Shown here: piece after piece, positions 1-8,458 of the stretch
Position numbering within the stretch: position 1 is the stretch's first letter
Layout: every line of letters starts with the position of its first letter
Origin: Auraticoccus cholistanensis
GTDB lineage: Bacteria; Actinomycetota; Actinomycetes; Propionibacteriales; Propionibacteriaceae
NCBI RefSeq assembly: GCF_009742705.1
Contig: NZ_WPCU01000010.1
Span: 387,174 to 420,365 of the forward strand
Direction of reading: 5' to 3'
DNA: 33,192 bases
Program-made: the position numbers and the translations under genes
Notes under the pieces: generated by a model
The model's input: the letters and a program-made list of their open reading frames with translations, nothing else
The model's database searches: none
Told to the model about the DNA's origin: nothing

Positions 1-1
1 C

Positions 2-1279
2 GAGGTCGGCGCCGTGCTGGCCGTGGTCGGCGACCCGGCGCAGGGCGCGGGTCTGGACCAGACCGCCGGCGGCGACCAGGGCAGCACCGACGGCGACGGC
101 AGCTCGGTCAGCGAGATCGAGGACCAGGGCCCCGCCGGCGGCGAGGGCGGCCAGGAGCCGGTCCCGGCGCCCCAGGAGGCCCCGAAGCAGGAGGCGCCCG
201 CCGAGCAGCCGAAGCAGCAGAAGACGCCGGCCGAGCAGCCGAAGCAGGAGGCTCCCAAGCAGGAGGCCCCGAAGCAGGAGCAGCCCAAGGCGGCTCCGCA
301 GGCCGCTCCGCGTGCCACCGGCGGCGGCGACGCCGAGTCCTACGTGACCCCGCTGGTGCGCAAGCTGGCGGCCGAGCACGGGGTCGACCTGTCCTCGCTG
401 AGCGGCACCGGCGTGGGCGGACGGATCCGCAAGCAGGACGTGCTGGCAGCCGCCGAGGAGGCCCGCAAGGCCGCCGAGGCACCCGCTGCCCCCGCACCCG
501 CGGCGGCCGCGCCCGCCCCGGCCAGCGCCCCCAAGGCCCCGGCCGTGGAGGTCAGCGCCAAGCGCGGCACCACCGAGAAGATGACCCGGCTGCGCAAGAC
601 CATCGCCACCCGGATGGTCGAGTCGCTGCAGGTGTCGGCCCAGCTCACCGCCACCGTCGAGGTCGACCTGACCGTGATCTCGCGGCTGCGGGCCCGGTAC
701 AAGACCGAGTTCGCCCAGCGCGAGGGCGCCAGGCTGTCCTACCTGCCCTTCATCACCAAGGCGGTGGCCGAGACCCTCAAGGCGTTCCCGAACGTCAACG
801 CCACCGTCGACTCCGAGGCGGGCACCATCACCTACCCGGCGGCGGAGAACATCGGCATCGCCGTCGACACCGAGAAGGGCCTGATCGTCCCGGTGATCAA
901 GGGTGCGGGCGACCTCAACCTGGCCGGCATCGCGAAGAAGATCACCGAGCTGGCCGAGCGGACCCGGACCAACAAGCTGAGCCCGGACGACCTCACCGAG
1001 GGCACCTTCACCATCACCAACTACGGCTCGACCGGCACCCTGATGGACACGCCGATCATCAACCAGCCGCAGGTGGCGATCCTGGGCACCGGTGCGCTGG
1101 TCAAGCGCCCGGTGGTGCTCACCGACCCCACCATCGGGGAGACCATCGCGATCCGCGACATGATGTACCTGTCGATGACCTACGACCACCGCGTGGTCGA
1201 CGGTGCGGACGCCGGCCGCTTCCTGAGCGCGGTCAAGGCACGGCTGGAGGCCGGCGACTTCGCCGCCGAGCTCTCCTGA
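2..1279 (+). CDS. sucB: Dihydrolipoamide acyltransferase (E2) of a 2-oxoacid dehydrogenase complex, 5'-truncated
   Basis: E2 core enzyme that transfers the acyl group from lipoyl-lysine to CoA in the cytoplasmic pyruvate/2-oxoglutarate dehydrogenase complexes. The window opens inside the gene: the first codons ([11 protein letters not shown]) are the end of a lipoyl domain, so the GTG at 14 is not the true start. Numbering from 14, a long Pro/Ala/Gln/Lys linker (about 20-105) is followed by an E3-binding domain (about 108-148), a second Ala/Pro linker and the catalytic domain (about 183-421). The active-site motif DHRVVDG has His392 and Asp396. A strong hairpin follows the stop, and lipB and lipA, which make its lipoyl cofactor, come next. 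The arrangement matches dlaT-lipB-lipA of mycobacteria, where this E2 (DlaT) serves pyruvate dehydrogenase, so the substrate (succinyl or acetyl) cannot be fixed from sequence. Confidence 0.93.
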   Translation, partial: EVGAVLAVVGDPAQGAGLDQTAGGDQGSTDGDGSSVSEIEDQGPAGGEGGQEPVPAPQEAPKQEAPAEQPKQQKTPAEQPKQEAPKQEAPKQEQPKAAPQAAPRATGGGDAESYVTPLVRKLAAEHGVDLSSLSGTGVGGRIRKQDVLAAAEEARKAAEAPAAPAPAAAAPAPASAPKAPAVEVSAKRGTTEKMTRLRKTIATRMVESLQVSAQLTATVEVDLTVISRLRARYKTEFAQREGARLSYLPFITKAVAETLKAFPNVNATVDSEAGTITYPAAENIGIAVDTEKGLIVPVIKGAGDLNLAGIAKKITELAERTRTNKLSPDDLTEGTFTITNYGSTGTLMDTPIINQPQVAILGTGALVKRPVVLTDPTIGETIAIRDMMYLSMTYDHRVVDGADAGRFLSAVKARLEAGDFAAELS

Positions 1280-1288
1280 CCCCACGCC

Positions 1289-1333
1289 GACGCAGCACGG
1301 CCCCCGGGAGCCTCCCGGGGGCCGTGCTGCGTC
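1289..1333 (+). terminator. Hairpin terminator after sucB
   Basis: A near-perfect inverted repeat begins 9 nt after the stop. Arms 1289-1309 and 1313-1333 give a 21-bp GC-rich stem with a 3-nt loop. No T-tract follows, which is common for actinobacterial hairpin terminators. It separates sucB from the lipB promoter. Confidence 0.8.
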
Positions 1334-1385
1334 TGGGGCGGTATCCGTGCGGGCGGTCCGGGCGGGCGTCCGGGCGGGCCGGCGG

Positions 1386-1400
1386 TAGGGTCGGAGCGTG
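1386..1400 (+). promoter_or_regulatory. -10 element and leaderless start of lipB
   Basis: TAGGGT (1386-1391) lies 6 nt before the GTG start at 1398, with no Shine-Dalgarno sequence, so transcription should begin at or within a base of the start codon. The same 15-mer, TAGGGTCGGAGCGTG, starts the gene at 13581. No clear -35 is visible. Confidence 0.65.
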
Positions 1401-2141
1401 ATCGAGTTCCGCCTGGTCGGCCTCGCCGACACCCCGCCCACGCCGATCGAGTACACCGCCGCCTGGGAGCTGCAGCGCGAGCTGCACGCCGAGGTGGTCG
1501 CGGGACGGACGCCGGGCACCGTGCTGCTCCTCGAGCACCCGTCGGTGTACACGGCCGGCCGGCGCACGCAGCCGCACGAGCGTCCCGCCGACGGCATCCC
1601 CGTCATCGACGTCGACCGCGGCGGCAAGATCACCTGGCACGGGCCGGGGCAGCTCGTCGGCTACCCGATCGTGACGCTGCCCGAGTCGGTCAAGGTCGTC
1701 GACTACGTCCGCCGGGTCGAGGAGGCGTTGATCCGCACCCTGGCCGACCTGGGGCTCCGCACCGGTCGCGTCCGCGGCCGCTCCGGGGTCTGGCTGCCCG
1801 CCGACGGGGAGCGGATCGAGCGCAAGGTGGCCGCCATCGGCATCCGGGTGGCGCAGGGCACGACCATGCACGGGTTCGCCCTCAACGTCGACCCCGACCT
1901 CAGCTACTTCGACACCTTCGTGCCCTGCGGGATCACCGACGCCGGCGTCACCTCGCTGGCCGCCGAGCTCGGCCGCGAGGCCACCCCGACCCTGCTGCAG
2001 ACCGTGGAGGTGCTGCGCCCCCACCTGGAGGAGCTGCTCTCCTTCGGCGACTACGTCCCCTCCCCCGACCTGGCCGACCAGCACCAGACCACGGATCAGG
2101 CCCGCATCAGCTACGGCCTCAGCACCGCCGCCGTCGGCTGA
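1398..2141 (+). CDS. lipB: Octanoyl-ACP:protein N-octanoyltransferase (LipB)
   Basis: Transfers octanoate from acyl carrier protein to the lipoyl-domain lysine of E2 and H proteins, the first step of de novo lipoylation in the cytoplasm. The 247-residue protein has the family block [17 protein letters not shown] near residues 74-91, the catalytic lysine in ERKVAAIG (Lys143) and the catalytic cysteine in [10 protein letters not shown] (Cys177), which together form the Cys/Lys acyl-transfer pair known for LipB. The GTG start at 1398 is supported by the -10 hexamer 6 nt upstream, which leaves no room for a longer protein. It sits between the E2 gene and lipA, which inserts the sulfurs into the octanoyl group. 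The C-terminal tail (last 30 or so residues) looks unconserved. Confidence 0.97.
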   Translation: MIEFRLVGLADTPPTPIEYTAAWELQRELHAEVVAGRTPGTVLLLEHPSVYTAGRRTQPHERPADGIPVIDVDRGGKITWHGPGQLVGYPIVTLPESVKVVDYVRRVEEALIRTLADLGLRTGRVRGRSGVWLPADGERIERKVAAIGIRVAQGTTMHGFALNVDPDLSYFDTFVPCGITDAGVTSLAAELGREATPTLLQTVEVLRPHLEELLSFGDYVPSPDLADQHQTTDQARISYGLSTAAVG

Positions 2142-2176
2142 CCGTTCCGCGGTGCGGCGCCGCCGGGCCGGACAGG

Positions 2177-2191
2177 TAGGCTGACCGGGTG
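2177..2191 (+). promoter_or_regulatory. -10 element and leaderless start of lipA
   Basis: TAGGCT (2177-2182) is 6 nt upstream of the GTG at 2189, with no ribosome-binding site between. This gives lipA its own leaderless promoter in the 47-nt gap after lipB, although read-through from lipB is also possible. Confidence 0.62.
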
Positions 2192-3148
2192 ACGATCGCT
2201 CCCGAAGGACGCAAGCTCCTCCGCCTCGAGGTCCGCAACTCCGCCGTCCCGATCGAGAAGAAGCCCGAGTGGATCAAGACCCGGGCCCGGATGGGTCCGG
2301 AGTACACCGAGCTGAAGAAGCTGGTCAAGGACGAGGAGCTGCACACCGTCTGCCAGGAGGCCGGCTGCCCCAACATCTTCGAGTGCTGGGAGGACCGCGA
2401 GGCCACCTTCCTCATCGGCGGCGACCAGTGCACCCGCCGGTGCGACTTCTGCCAGATCGACACCGGCAAGCCCGCCGACTTCGACGCCGGCGAGCCGCTG
2501 CGGGTGGCCGAGTCGGTGCAGAAGATGGGGCTGCGCTACGCCACCGTCACCGGCGTCTGCCGTGACGACCTGCCCGACGAGGGCGCCTGGCTGTACGCCG
2601 AGACCATCCGCAAGATCAAGGAGCTCAACCCCGGCACCGGGGTCGAGATGCTGGCACCGGACTTCACCGGCCACCGTCACCACCTGGAGTCGATCTTCGC
2701 CACCCGCCCGGAGGTCTTCGCCCACAACGTCGAGACGGTGCCGCGGATCTTCAAGCGGATCCGCCCCGGCTTCCGCTACGAGCGCTCCCTCGACGTGCTG
2801 CGCTGGTCCCGCGAGGCCGGCCTGGTCACCAAGTCGAACTTGATCCTGGGCATGGGCGAGACCCGCGAGGAGGTCTCGGAGGCGCTGCGCCAGCTGCACG
2901 ACGCCGGCACCGAGATCATCACCATCACCCAGTACCTGCGTCCCAGCCCGCGCCACCACCCCATCGAGCGCTGGGTCACCCCGGCCGAGTTCGCCGAGAT
3001 GGAGGACGAGGCGCGCCAGATCGGCTACGCCGGCGTGATGAGTGGACCGCTGGTCCGCTCCTCCTACCGGGCCGGCAGGCTGTACCGTCAGGCCGTCGCC
3101 GCCCGGGGTGCCGGGGACGGCGCCGCCAGCAGCGACGGACGGGAGTGA
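2189..3148 (+). CDS. lipA: Lipoyl synthase (LipA), radical SAM
   Basis: Inserts two sulfur atoms into the octanoyl chain on lipoyl domains, using S-adenosylmethionine and two [4Fe-4S] clusters. All diagnostic residues are present in the 319-residue protein. The auxiliary cluster motif C-x4-C-x5-C is Cys55, Cys60 and Cys66. The radical SAM motif CTRRCDFC is Cys81, Cys85 and Cys88. The C-terminal RSSY (290-293) holds the serine ligand of the auxiliary cluster, which is the sulfur donor. It follows lipB, completing the lipoate pathway beside the E2 substrate. Its stop overlaps a GTG by 4 nt, but the next gene more likely starts at ATG 3157. The start is set by the TAGGCT hexamer just upstream. 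Confidence 0.98.
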   Translation: MTIAPEGRKLLRLEVRNSAVPIEKKPEWIKTRARMGPEYTELKKLVKDEELHTVCQEAGCPNIFECWEDREATFLIGGDQCTRRCDFCQIDTGKPADFDAGEPLRVAESVQKMGLRYATVTGVCRDDLPDEGAWLYAETIRKIKELNPGTGVEMLAPDFTGHRHHLESIFATRPEVFAHNVETVPRIFKRIRPGFRYERSLDVLRWSREAGLVTKSNLILGMGETREEVSEALRQLHDAGTEIITITQYLRPSPRHHPIERWVTPAEFAEMEDEARQIGYAGVMSGPLVRSSYRAGRLYRQAVAARGAGDGAASSDGRE

Positions 3149-3156
3149 CAGCCACC

Positions 3157-3936
3157 ATGGCCAAGGACGCCGACAGGGTGCCCGCGAGCAAGAAGCCGAG
3201 CCGGGCCGAGGCGCGGGCGGCGAAGCAGGCCGAGAAGGCCCGCCGGCGGGCCAGCTCCGACCCGGCCGACATGGGTCGGATGCGACAGATCCGCGAGGCC
3301 TACCGGATCACCCACGAGCACGACCCCAAGCTGCCCTTCCTGCTGGCGGCCGCCTTCGGCATCCCCGCCACGCTGGGCACCGTCGGCGGCATCCTGCTCG
3401 ACCAGTGGTTCGCGCTGCCGCTGCTCGGCCTGATGGTCGGGCTGCTGCTGGCCATGATCGTGCTGGTCCGCCGCACCAAGCGGGCCACCTTCATCCGCTA
3501 CGCCGGTCAGGCCGGCTCGGCCGAGGTGGCGCTGTCCATGCTGCCCAAGAAGTGGATCTCCACCCCCGTGGTGACCGCCAACCGGCACTCCGACGTGGTG
3601 CACCGCACCCTCGGCCCCGCCGGCATCGTGCTGATCGGCGAGGGCGAGCCCGGCCGGCTCCGCCAGCTGCTGGCCAGCGAGCAGCGCAAGCACGAGAACG
3701 TCGCCTTCGGCGTCCCGGTGACCACCGTGGTGATGGGCGATCGACCCAACCAGGTCCCGCTGGACCAGCTGACCAAGCACATCCAGAAGCTGCCCAAGGC
3801 CATCGACGCCCACCAGATCACCGAGGTGCGCAACCGGCTGCGCGCCCTCGACGCCGTCCGGCCGAAGGTGCCGGTGCCCAAGGGCCCGCTGCCGACGTCC
3901 ATGCGCGGAGCCCGCCAGGGCCTGCGCGGCCGCTGA
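3157..3936 (+). CDS. DUF4191 membrane protein (Rv2219-like)
   Basis: Function unknown; the family is conserved in actinobacteria directly after lipA. The 259-residue protein has a basic, Ala/Lys-rich N-terminus (1-35), two transmembrane helices at about 59-79 and 86-107 separated by a short turn, then a soluble domain of about 150 residues that should face the cytoplasm. I chose ATG 3157 (MAKDADRV), 11 nt after GGGAG, over GTG 3145, which overlaps the lipA stop but has no room for a ribosome-binding site. Close spacing suggests co-transcription with lipA. Its link to lipoate metabolism is by location only. Confidence 0.85.
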   Translation: MAKDADRVPASKKPSRAEARAAKQAEKARRRASSDPADMGRMRQIREAYRITHEHDPKLPFLLAAAFGIPATLGTVGGILLDQWFALPLLGLMVGLLLAMIVLVRRTKRATFIRYAGQAGSAEVALSMLPKKWISTPVVTANRHSDVVHRTLGPAGIVLIGEGEPGRLRQLLASEQRKHENVAFGVPVTTVVMGDRPNQVPLDQLTKHIQKLPKAIDAHQITEVRNRLRALDAVRPKVPVPKGPLPTSMRGARQGLRGR

Positions 3937-3974
3937 GCCCACCCCGGCTGAGCCCGTACCCCACCAGGAGAGCC

Positions 3975-5444
3975 ATGACAGAGAAGTCCCCTGCCCAGGA
4001 GCCGGCCGCCCCCACCGCCAACATCGGCGTCGTCGGTCTGGCGGTGATGGGATCCAACCTGGCCCGCAACCTCGCCAGCCGCGAGGGCAACGTGGTGGCG
4101 GTGACCAACCGCACCGACGCCAAGGTCGACCGCCTGATCGAGGACCACCCCGAGGCCGGCTTCGTGCCCTCGTACTCGATCGCGGACTTCGCCGCCTCCC
4201 TCACCACCCCCCGCACCGCGATCATCATGGTCAAGGCCGGGCGCGCCACCGACGCGGTGATCGACGAGCTGTGCGAGGTGTTCGAGCCCGGCGACATCAT
4301 CGTCGACGGCGGCAACGCGCTGTTCACCGACACGATCCGCCGTGAGGCGGCCGTGCGGGCCAAGGGCATCAACTTCGTCGGCTGCGGCATCTCCGGCGGT
4401 GAGGAGGGGGCGCTCCGCGGCCCCTCGCTGATGCCCGGCGGCAGCGCCGAGGCCTGGCAGACCCTGGGCCCGATCCTGGAGAGCATCGCCGCGGTGGCCC
4501 AGGGTGAGCCCTGCGTCACCCACGTGGGCACCGACGGCGCCGGCCACTTCGTCAAGATGGTGCACAACGGCATCGAGTACGCCGACATGCAGCTGATCGC
4601 CGAGTCCTACGACCTGCTCCGCCGGGTGCTCGGCCAGACCCCCGAGCAGGCCGCGGAGACCTTCGCGGAGTGGAACCGCGGCGACCTCGAGTCCTACCTG
4701 ATCGAGATCACCGCCGAGGTGCTGCGCCACGTGGACGCCGACACCGGGCAGCCGCTGGTCGACGTCGTCCTCGACGCCGCCGGGGCCAAGGGCACCGGCT
4801 CCTGGACGGTGCAGACCGCCCTCGACCTCGGGGTCCCGGTCTCCGGCATCGCCGAGGCGGTCTTCGCCCGCAGCCTCTCCTCCCAGGCCGACGTCCGCGC
4901 CGCCTCCCGCGACCTCCCCGGGCCCGCCTCCGCGCCCGCGGTCGACGACCCGGCCGGCTTCGTCGAGGACGTCCGCCTGGCGCTGTACGCCTCCAAGGTG
5001 CTCGCCTACGCCCAGGGCTTCGACGAGATCACCGCCGGCGCGAAGACCTACGGCTGGCAGATCGACCGCGGCGAGGTGGCCCGGATCTGGCGGGCCGGCT
5101 GCATCATCCGCGCCCGGTTCCTGGACCGCATCACCGAGGCCTACCGCGACCAGCCCGAGCTGGTCACGCTGCTGACCGCCCCGGTCTTCGTCGAGGTGCT
5201 CGAGGCCGCCCAGCAGGCGTGGCGCCGCGTGGTCTCGGTGGCCGTGGCCGCCGGGGTGCCGGTCCCCGGTTTCTCCGCGGCCCTGGCCCACTACGACGCG
5301 CTGCGCTCCGAGCGGCTCCCCGCGGCCCTGATCCAGGCCCAGCGGGACTTCTTCGGGGCCCACACCTACCGCCGGACCGACCGTGAGGGCACCTTCCACA
5401 CCCTCTGGTCCGGCGACCGCTCCGAGATCGCCGCCGAGGCGTGA
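3975..5444 (+). CDS. gnd: 6-phosphogluconate dehydrogenase, decarboxylating
   Basis: Oxidises and decarboxylates 6-phosphogluconate to ribulose 5-phosphate, producing NADPH in the pentose phosphate pathway. The 489-residue protein is the long (about 480 aa) dimeric type. Seen in order: the NADP-binding loop VGLAVMGSNLA near residue 20, the substrate loop GCGISGGEEGA near 136, HFVKMVHNG with catalytic Lys194 and substrate-binding His197/Asn198, and the C-terminal tail RTDREGTFHTLWSGD that closes the partner active site. ATG 3975 is preceded by AGGAGAG with good spacing; open sequence upstream of it belongs to other frames. Its 3' end is 28 bp from the ABC-F gene. It is not part of the lip/gln block in mycobacteria, so its position is lineage-specific. 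Confidence 0.97.
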   Translation: MTEKSPAQEPAAPTANIGVVGLAVMGSNLARNLASREGNVVAVTNRTDAKVDRLIEDHPEAGFVPSYSIADFAASLTTPRTAIIMVKAGRATDAVIDELCEVFEPGDIIVDGGNALFTDTIRREAAVRAKGINFVGCGISGGEEGALRGPSLMPGGSAEAWQTLGPILESIAAVAQGEPCVTHVGTDGAGHFVKMVHNGIEYADMQLIAESYDLLRRVLGQTPEQAAETFAEWNRGDLESYLIEITAEVLRHVDADTGQPLVDVVLDAAGAKGTGSWTVQTALDLGVPVSGIAEAVFARSLSSQADVRAASRDLPGPASAPAVDDPAGFVEDVRLALYASKVLAYAQGFDEITAGAKTYGWQIDRGEVARIWRAGCIIRARFLDRITEAYRDQPELVTLLTAPVFVEVLEAAQQAWRRVVSVAVAAGVPVPGFSAALAHYDALRSERLPAALIQAQRDFFGAHTYRRTDREGTFHTLWSGDRSEIAAEA

Positions 5445-5472
5445 GGGCCCCGCACAGCGGGAGGGACTCCCG

Positions 5473-7263
5473 CTGAACCTCCTCAACGCCTCGGCGATCA
5501 GCAAGGGCTACGGCACCCGCACCCTGCTCGACCGCGTCAGCCTCGGCCTGGCCGCCGGGGACGTCATCGGCGTGGTCGGGCGCAACGGCGACGGCAAGTC
5601 GACCCTGCTCGACGTGCTGACCGGTCGCACCGAACCGGACTCCGGTCAGGTGACCCGCACCGGGACCGTCTCCATCGGGCACCTGCACCAGGCCGACGAC
5701 TTCGCGCCGGAGGCCTCGGTGCGCGACGTCATCGTCGGCGGCCGCCCCGACCACGTCTGGGCCGCCGAGGCCTCCACCCGGGCCATCGTGCAGCAGCTGC
5801 TGGTCGGGGTGGAGCTCGACGCCCCGGTGTCGCGGCTCAGCGGTGGCGAGCGGCGCCGGACCGCGCTGGTGCAGCTGATGCTGGCCGGTCACGACCTGGT
5901 CGTGCTCGACGAGCCCACCAACCACCTCGACGTGGAGGCCGTGGCCTGGCTGTCGGAGCACCTGCGCGGGCTGGCGGCGGCCGGCACCGCGATGCTCGTC
6001 GTGTCCCACGACCGCTGGTTCCTCGACGCCATCTGCACCCGCATCTGGGAGGTGCACGACGGCACCGTCGACGCCTACGACGGCGGGTACGCCGCGTACG
6101 TGCTGGCCCGGGCCGAGCGCGCGCGGCAGGCCGCCAGCCGCGAGGAGCGCCGGCAGAACCTGCTGCGCAAGGAACTCGCCTGGCTGCGGCGCGGACCGCC
6201 CGCCCGCACCAGCAAGCCGAAGTTCCGCATCGACGCGGCCAACGAGCTGATCGCCGACGAGCCGCCGCCGCGCGACAAGCTGGAGCTGGAGCGGTTCGCG
6301 CTGAGCCGGCTCGGCAAGGACGTCATCGACCTGAAGTCGGTGCACCTGGAGCTGCCGCCCCGTCCGGGCGAGGACGGGCGCCGCGTGCTGCTCGACGACC
6401 TGACGTGGTCCATCGGCCCCGGTCAGCGGATCGGTCTGGTCGGGGTGAACGGCGCGGGCAAGTCGACCCTGCTGCGGCTGATGGCCGGTGAGCAGCAGCC
6501 CGACGCCGGCACGGTCAAGCGGGGCCGGACGGTGCAGCTCGCGCACCTGACCCAGGACGTCACCCCCACCGACCCCGAGGACCGGGTGCTGGACGCGGTG
6601 AACCGGATCCGCCGGCGGACGGTGACCGCCTCCGGGCGGGAGGTGTCGACCACGTCGCTGCTGGAGGACTTCGGGTTCACCGGCGACAAGCTGACCACGC
6701 GGCTCGGCGACCTCTCCGGGGGCGAGCGCCGGCGGCTGCAGCTGCTCAGCCTGCTGCTGGCCGAGCCGAACGTGCTGCTGCTGGACGAGCCCACCAACGA
6801 CCTGGACATCGACACCTTGAACGTGGTGGAGGACCAGCTGGACTCCTGGCCCGGGACGCTGGTGGTCGTCTCCCACGACCGCTACTTCCTGGAGCGGGTG
6901 TGCGACGTCACCTACGCGCTGATGGGCGACGGGCGCTGCGTCATGCTGCCCGGCGGCGTGGAGCAGTACCTGGAGCACCGGCGTGCCACCGCCGCCGCGG
7001 GCGAGCGGCCCGCCGCCGCCACGGCCACCTCCTCGTCGGGGCCGTCGGCCGCGCAGCGGCGGCAGGCGTCGAAGGACCTGGCCCGGATCGAGAGCCAGCT
7101 CGCCCGCGCCCAGGCGGAGGTGGAGCGGCTGCACGCCCGGATGGGCGAGGCCGCCAGCGACTACCAGCGCCTGGCCGCCCTGACCGCCGAGCTGCAGCAG
7201 GTCGAGGCCCGCGTCGCCGAGCTCGAGGAGGCCTGGCTCGAGGCCGCGGAGGCGGTGGGCTGA
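5473..7263 (+). CDS. ABC-F ATPase, Uup-like, probable CTG start
   Basis: Soluble duplicated ATPase of the ABC-F family, which acts on ribosomes rather than in transport. It has two ABC domains with Walker A GRNGDGKST and GVNGAGKST, signatures LSGGERRRTAL and LSGGERRRLQL, and Walker B/D-loop LDEPTNHLD and LDEPTNDLD, plus an interdomain linker with WLRRGPPARTSK. The C-terminal 75 residues form a predicted coiled coil, as in Uup. There are no membrane segments. The family begins at about NLLNASAISKGYG; the only suitable start is CTG 5473, 7 nt after GGGAGGG. The nearest ATG/GTG/TTG-type start in frame is a GTG at 5383, inside gnd, and would add 30 unconserved residues. Length is about 596 aa. 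It is probably co-transcribed with gnd. Confidence 0.93.
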   Translation: MNLLNASAISKGYGTRTLLDRVSLGLAAGDVIGVVGRNGDGKSTLLDVLTGRTEPDSGQVTRTGTVSIGHLHQADDFAPEASVRDVIVGGRPDHVWAAEASTRAIVQQLLVGVELDAPVSRLSGGERRRTALVQLMLAGHDLVVLDEPTNHLDVEAVAWLSEHLRGLAAAGTAMLVVSHDRWFLDAICTRIWEVHDGTVDAYDGGYAAYVLARAERARQAASREERRQNLLRKELAWLRRGPPARTSKPKFRIDAANELIADEPPPRDKLELERFALSRLGKDVIDLKSVHLELPPRPGEDGRRVLLDDLTWSIGPGQRIGLVGVNGAGKSTLLRLMAGEQQPDAGTVKRGRTVQLAHLTQDVTPTDPEDRVLDAVNRIRRRTVTASGREVSTTSLLEDFGFTGDKLTTRLGDLSGGERRRLQLLSLLLAEPNVLLLDEPTNDLDIDTLNVVEDQLDSWPGTLVVVSHDRYFLERVCDVTYALMGDGRCVMLPGGVEQYLEHRRATAAAGERPAAATATSSSGPSAAQRRQASKDLARIESQLARAQAEVERLHARMGEAASDYQRLAALTAELQQVEARVAELEEAWLEAAEAVG

Positions 7264-7282
7264 CACCGTCCCCGGGCGTCCC

Positions 7283-7297
7283 TACGCTCAGGACATG
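7283..7297 (+). promoter_or_regulatory. -10 element, leaderless start of the YdeI-like gene
   Basis: TACGCT (7283-7288) is 6 nt before ATG 7295. No Shine-Dalgarno sequence is present in the 31-nt gap after the ABC-F stop. Confidence 0.55.
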
Positions 7298-7867
7298 GTC
7301 AGCTTCGCCGACAAGCCGGTCCTCGACGTCACCGTCGAGGAGTGGGACCAGTACCTGGCCGGCGCCCCCGACCCGGGCGGCGTCCGCCTCAAGCTGCGCA
7401 AGAAGTCCTCCTCCGCCCCCGGCATCACCTGGCAGGAGGCCCTCGACGTGGCGCTGTGCCACGGCTGGATCGACGGCCAGATGGCCCGCCTCGACGACGA
7501 CTACACGCTGCAGGCCTTCACCCCGCGCCGTCGCACCAGCCCGTGGTCGCAGGTGAACCGGGAGCACGTCGCGCGGCTGCTCGCCGAGGGCCGGATGCGT
7601 CCGGCCGGGATCGCCGAGGTGGAGCGGGCCAAGGCCGACGGGCGCTGGGACGCCGCCTACCGGGTCAAGGGCGCCACCGCTCCTCCCGACCTGCAGGCCG
7701 CCCTGGACGCCGACCCCGCGGCCGCGGCGTTCTTCGCCACCATGACGGCCTCGGAACGCTTCCGGGTCTACTCCCGGCTGGCCGCGATCAAGACGCCGGC
7801 CGTGCGCGCCGCCCGCGTCGCCGAGGTGGTCGAGAAGGCCGCCCGCGGCGAGCACCACTACCGCTGA
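7295..7867 (+). CDS. YdeI/OmpD-associated family protein (OmdA-like)
   Basis: Cytoplasmic protein of 190 residues with no signal peptide or membrane segment. The core WQEALDVALCHGWIDGQ, followed by FTPRRRTSPWSQVNREHV and a helical C-terminal segment AFFATMTASERFRVYSRL, is typical of the family named for E. coli YdeI and often labelled 'bacteriocin-protection' or 'OmpD-associated'. Its biochemical role is not established, and those names come from a few enterobacterial observations. It is convergent with the RDD gene, with which it shares a terminator hairpin that includes both stop codons. Confidence 0.85.
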   Translation: MVSFADKPVLDVTVEEWDQYLAGAPDPGGVRLKLRKKSSSAPGITWQEALDVALCHGWIDGQMARLDDDYTLQAFTPRRRTSPWSQVNREHVARLLAEGRMRPAGIAEVERAKADGRWDAAYRVKGATAPPDLQAALDADPAAAAFFATMTASERFRVYSRLAAIKTPAVRAARVAEVVEKAARGEHHYR

Positions 7868-7891
7868 CCGCCGCCCCCGGCGGCTCAGCGG
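7861..7891. terminator. Shared hairpin of convergent genes, including both stop codons
   Basis: CCGCTGA-CCGCCG (7861-7873) pairs with CGGCGG (7878-7883) and TCAGCGG (7885-7891), giving a 13-bp stem with one bulged C and a 4-nt loop. The TGA of the plus-strand gene and the TGA of the minus-strand RDD gene both lie in the stem. It could end transcription in both directions. Confidence 0.55.
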
Positions 7892-8331
7892 CGGTTGACC
7901 ACCAGGGTGCCGAGCATCAGGTCGTGCAGTCCGCGGCGGTCGCCGTCGACGACCATCGCGGGAATGGCCAGGCACACCAGGGCCGCCCGCGGCACGGCGC
8001 GGAGGAACCCGAGCGGGCGCCGGTCGAGGCGGGCGATGCCGATCCGGCAGACCAGCTGGCCGAAGGAGCCGCCGGCCAGCGCCGAGAGCACGGCCGACTC
8101 CAGGAAGAACAGCGTCAGCGGCATGAACTTCTGCCAGGTGTCGCCGGTGAGCACGACGGGGCCGAAGAGGCCGACGCTGATCAGCATGCAGGCCGCCCAG
8201 TCCAGCAGGATGGCCGCGATCCGGGCCCGCCAGCTGGCCATCGAGCCGCGACCCTCCGCAGGCACCCCGAGGCGGGCCCCGGGATGGGCCGGGAAGGGGT
8301 CCGGACCCCGGTCGGTCGTCGCGCTCGCCAC
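7885..8331 (-). CDS. RDD-family membrane protein
   Basis: Small integral membrane protein of 148 residues. After a polar N-terminus it has the RDD-type first helix RIAAILLDWAACMLISVGL (about 37-60), a second hydrophobic stretch FMPLTLFFLESAVLSAL, the loop GGSFGQLVCRIGIARLD and a third segment AALVCLAIPAMVV near the C-terminus. It fits the RDD gene next to glnA in mycobacteria (Rv2219A) and streptomycetes. Its function is unknown. The GTG start at 8331 is 6 nt downstream of a TAGGCT hexamer, so the mRNA is probably leaderless. It diverges from glnA across a 183-bp regulatory region. Confidence 0.88.
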   Translation of the reverse strand: MASATTDRGPDPFPAHPGARLGVPAEGRGSMASWRARIAAILLDWAACMLISVGLFGPVVLTGDTWQKFMPLTLFFLESAVLSALAGGSFGQLVCRIGIARLDRRPLGFLRAVPRAALVCLAIPAMVVDGDRRGLHDLMLGTLVVNRR

Positions 8332-8343
8332 CGCCCCAGCCTA
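8332..8343 (-). promoter_or_regulatory. -10 element of the RDD gene
   Basis: On the minus strand TAGGCT (8343-8338) is followed by GGGGCG and then the GTG start, the same 6-nt leaderless spacing seen at lipB and lipA. Confidence 0.55.
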
Positions 8344-8410
8344 CCCGTGGACGCGGCGGGCGGGCCCGCGCCGACCTGGCAGGGTAGGGACCTGCCCGAG
8401 CGAGGTCGCC

Positions 8411-8448
8411 GTAACGCAGCCGAAACATCCACGCAACCGGCCCGGAAC
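8411..8448 (+). promoter_or_regulatory. Tandem GlnR box upstream of glnA
   Basis: Four 5-mers at 11-bp intervals: GTAAC (8411), GAAAC (8422), GCAAC (8433) and GGAAC (8444), each separated by 6 nt. This matches the actinobacterial GlnR a-site/b-site consensus gTnAC-n6-GaAAC repeated after 6 nt. It ends 10 bp before the glnA -10, so it covers the -35 region. GlnR is the OmpR-type global nitrogen regulator; the gene for it is not in this window. Confidence 0.82.
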
Positions 8449-8458
8449 GGCGTCTTCC

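Noticed and set aside
180-320. Tandem repeat encoding PKQEAP-like units as a possible mobile or phase-variable repeat
   Set aside because: It is the flexible Pro/Ala/Lys/Gln linker normal between lipoyl and E3-binding domains of E2 proteins; units are imperfect and in frame.
3042-5444. An 800-codon open frame that seems to fuse an N-terminal segment to gnd
   Set aside because: The first 311 codons overlap lipA and the DUF4191 gene out of frame and are Arg/Pro-rich, as expected from GC-rich shadow frames. Conserved gnd sequence starts at ATG 3975 with a ribosome-binding site.
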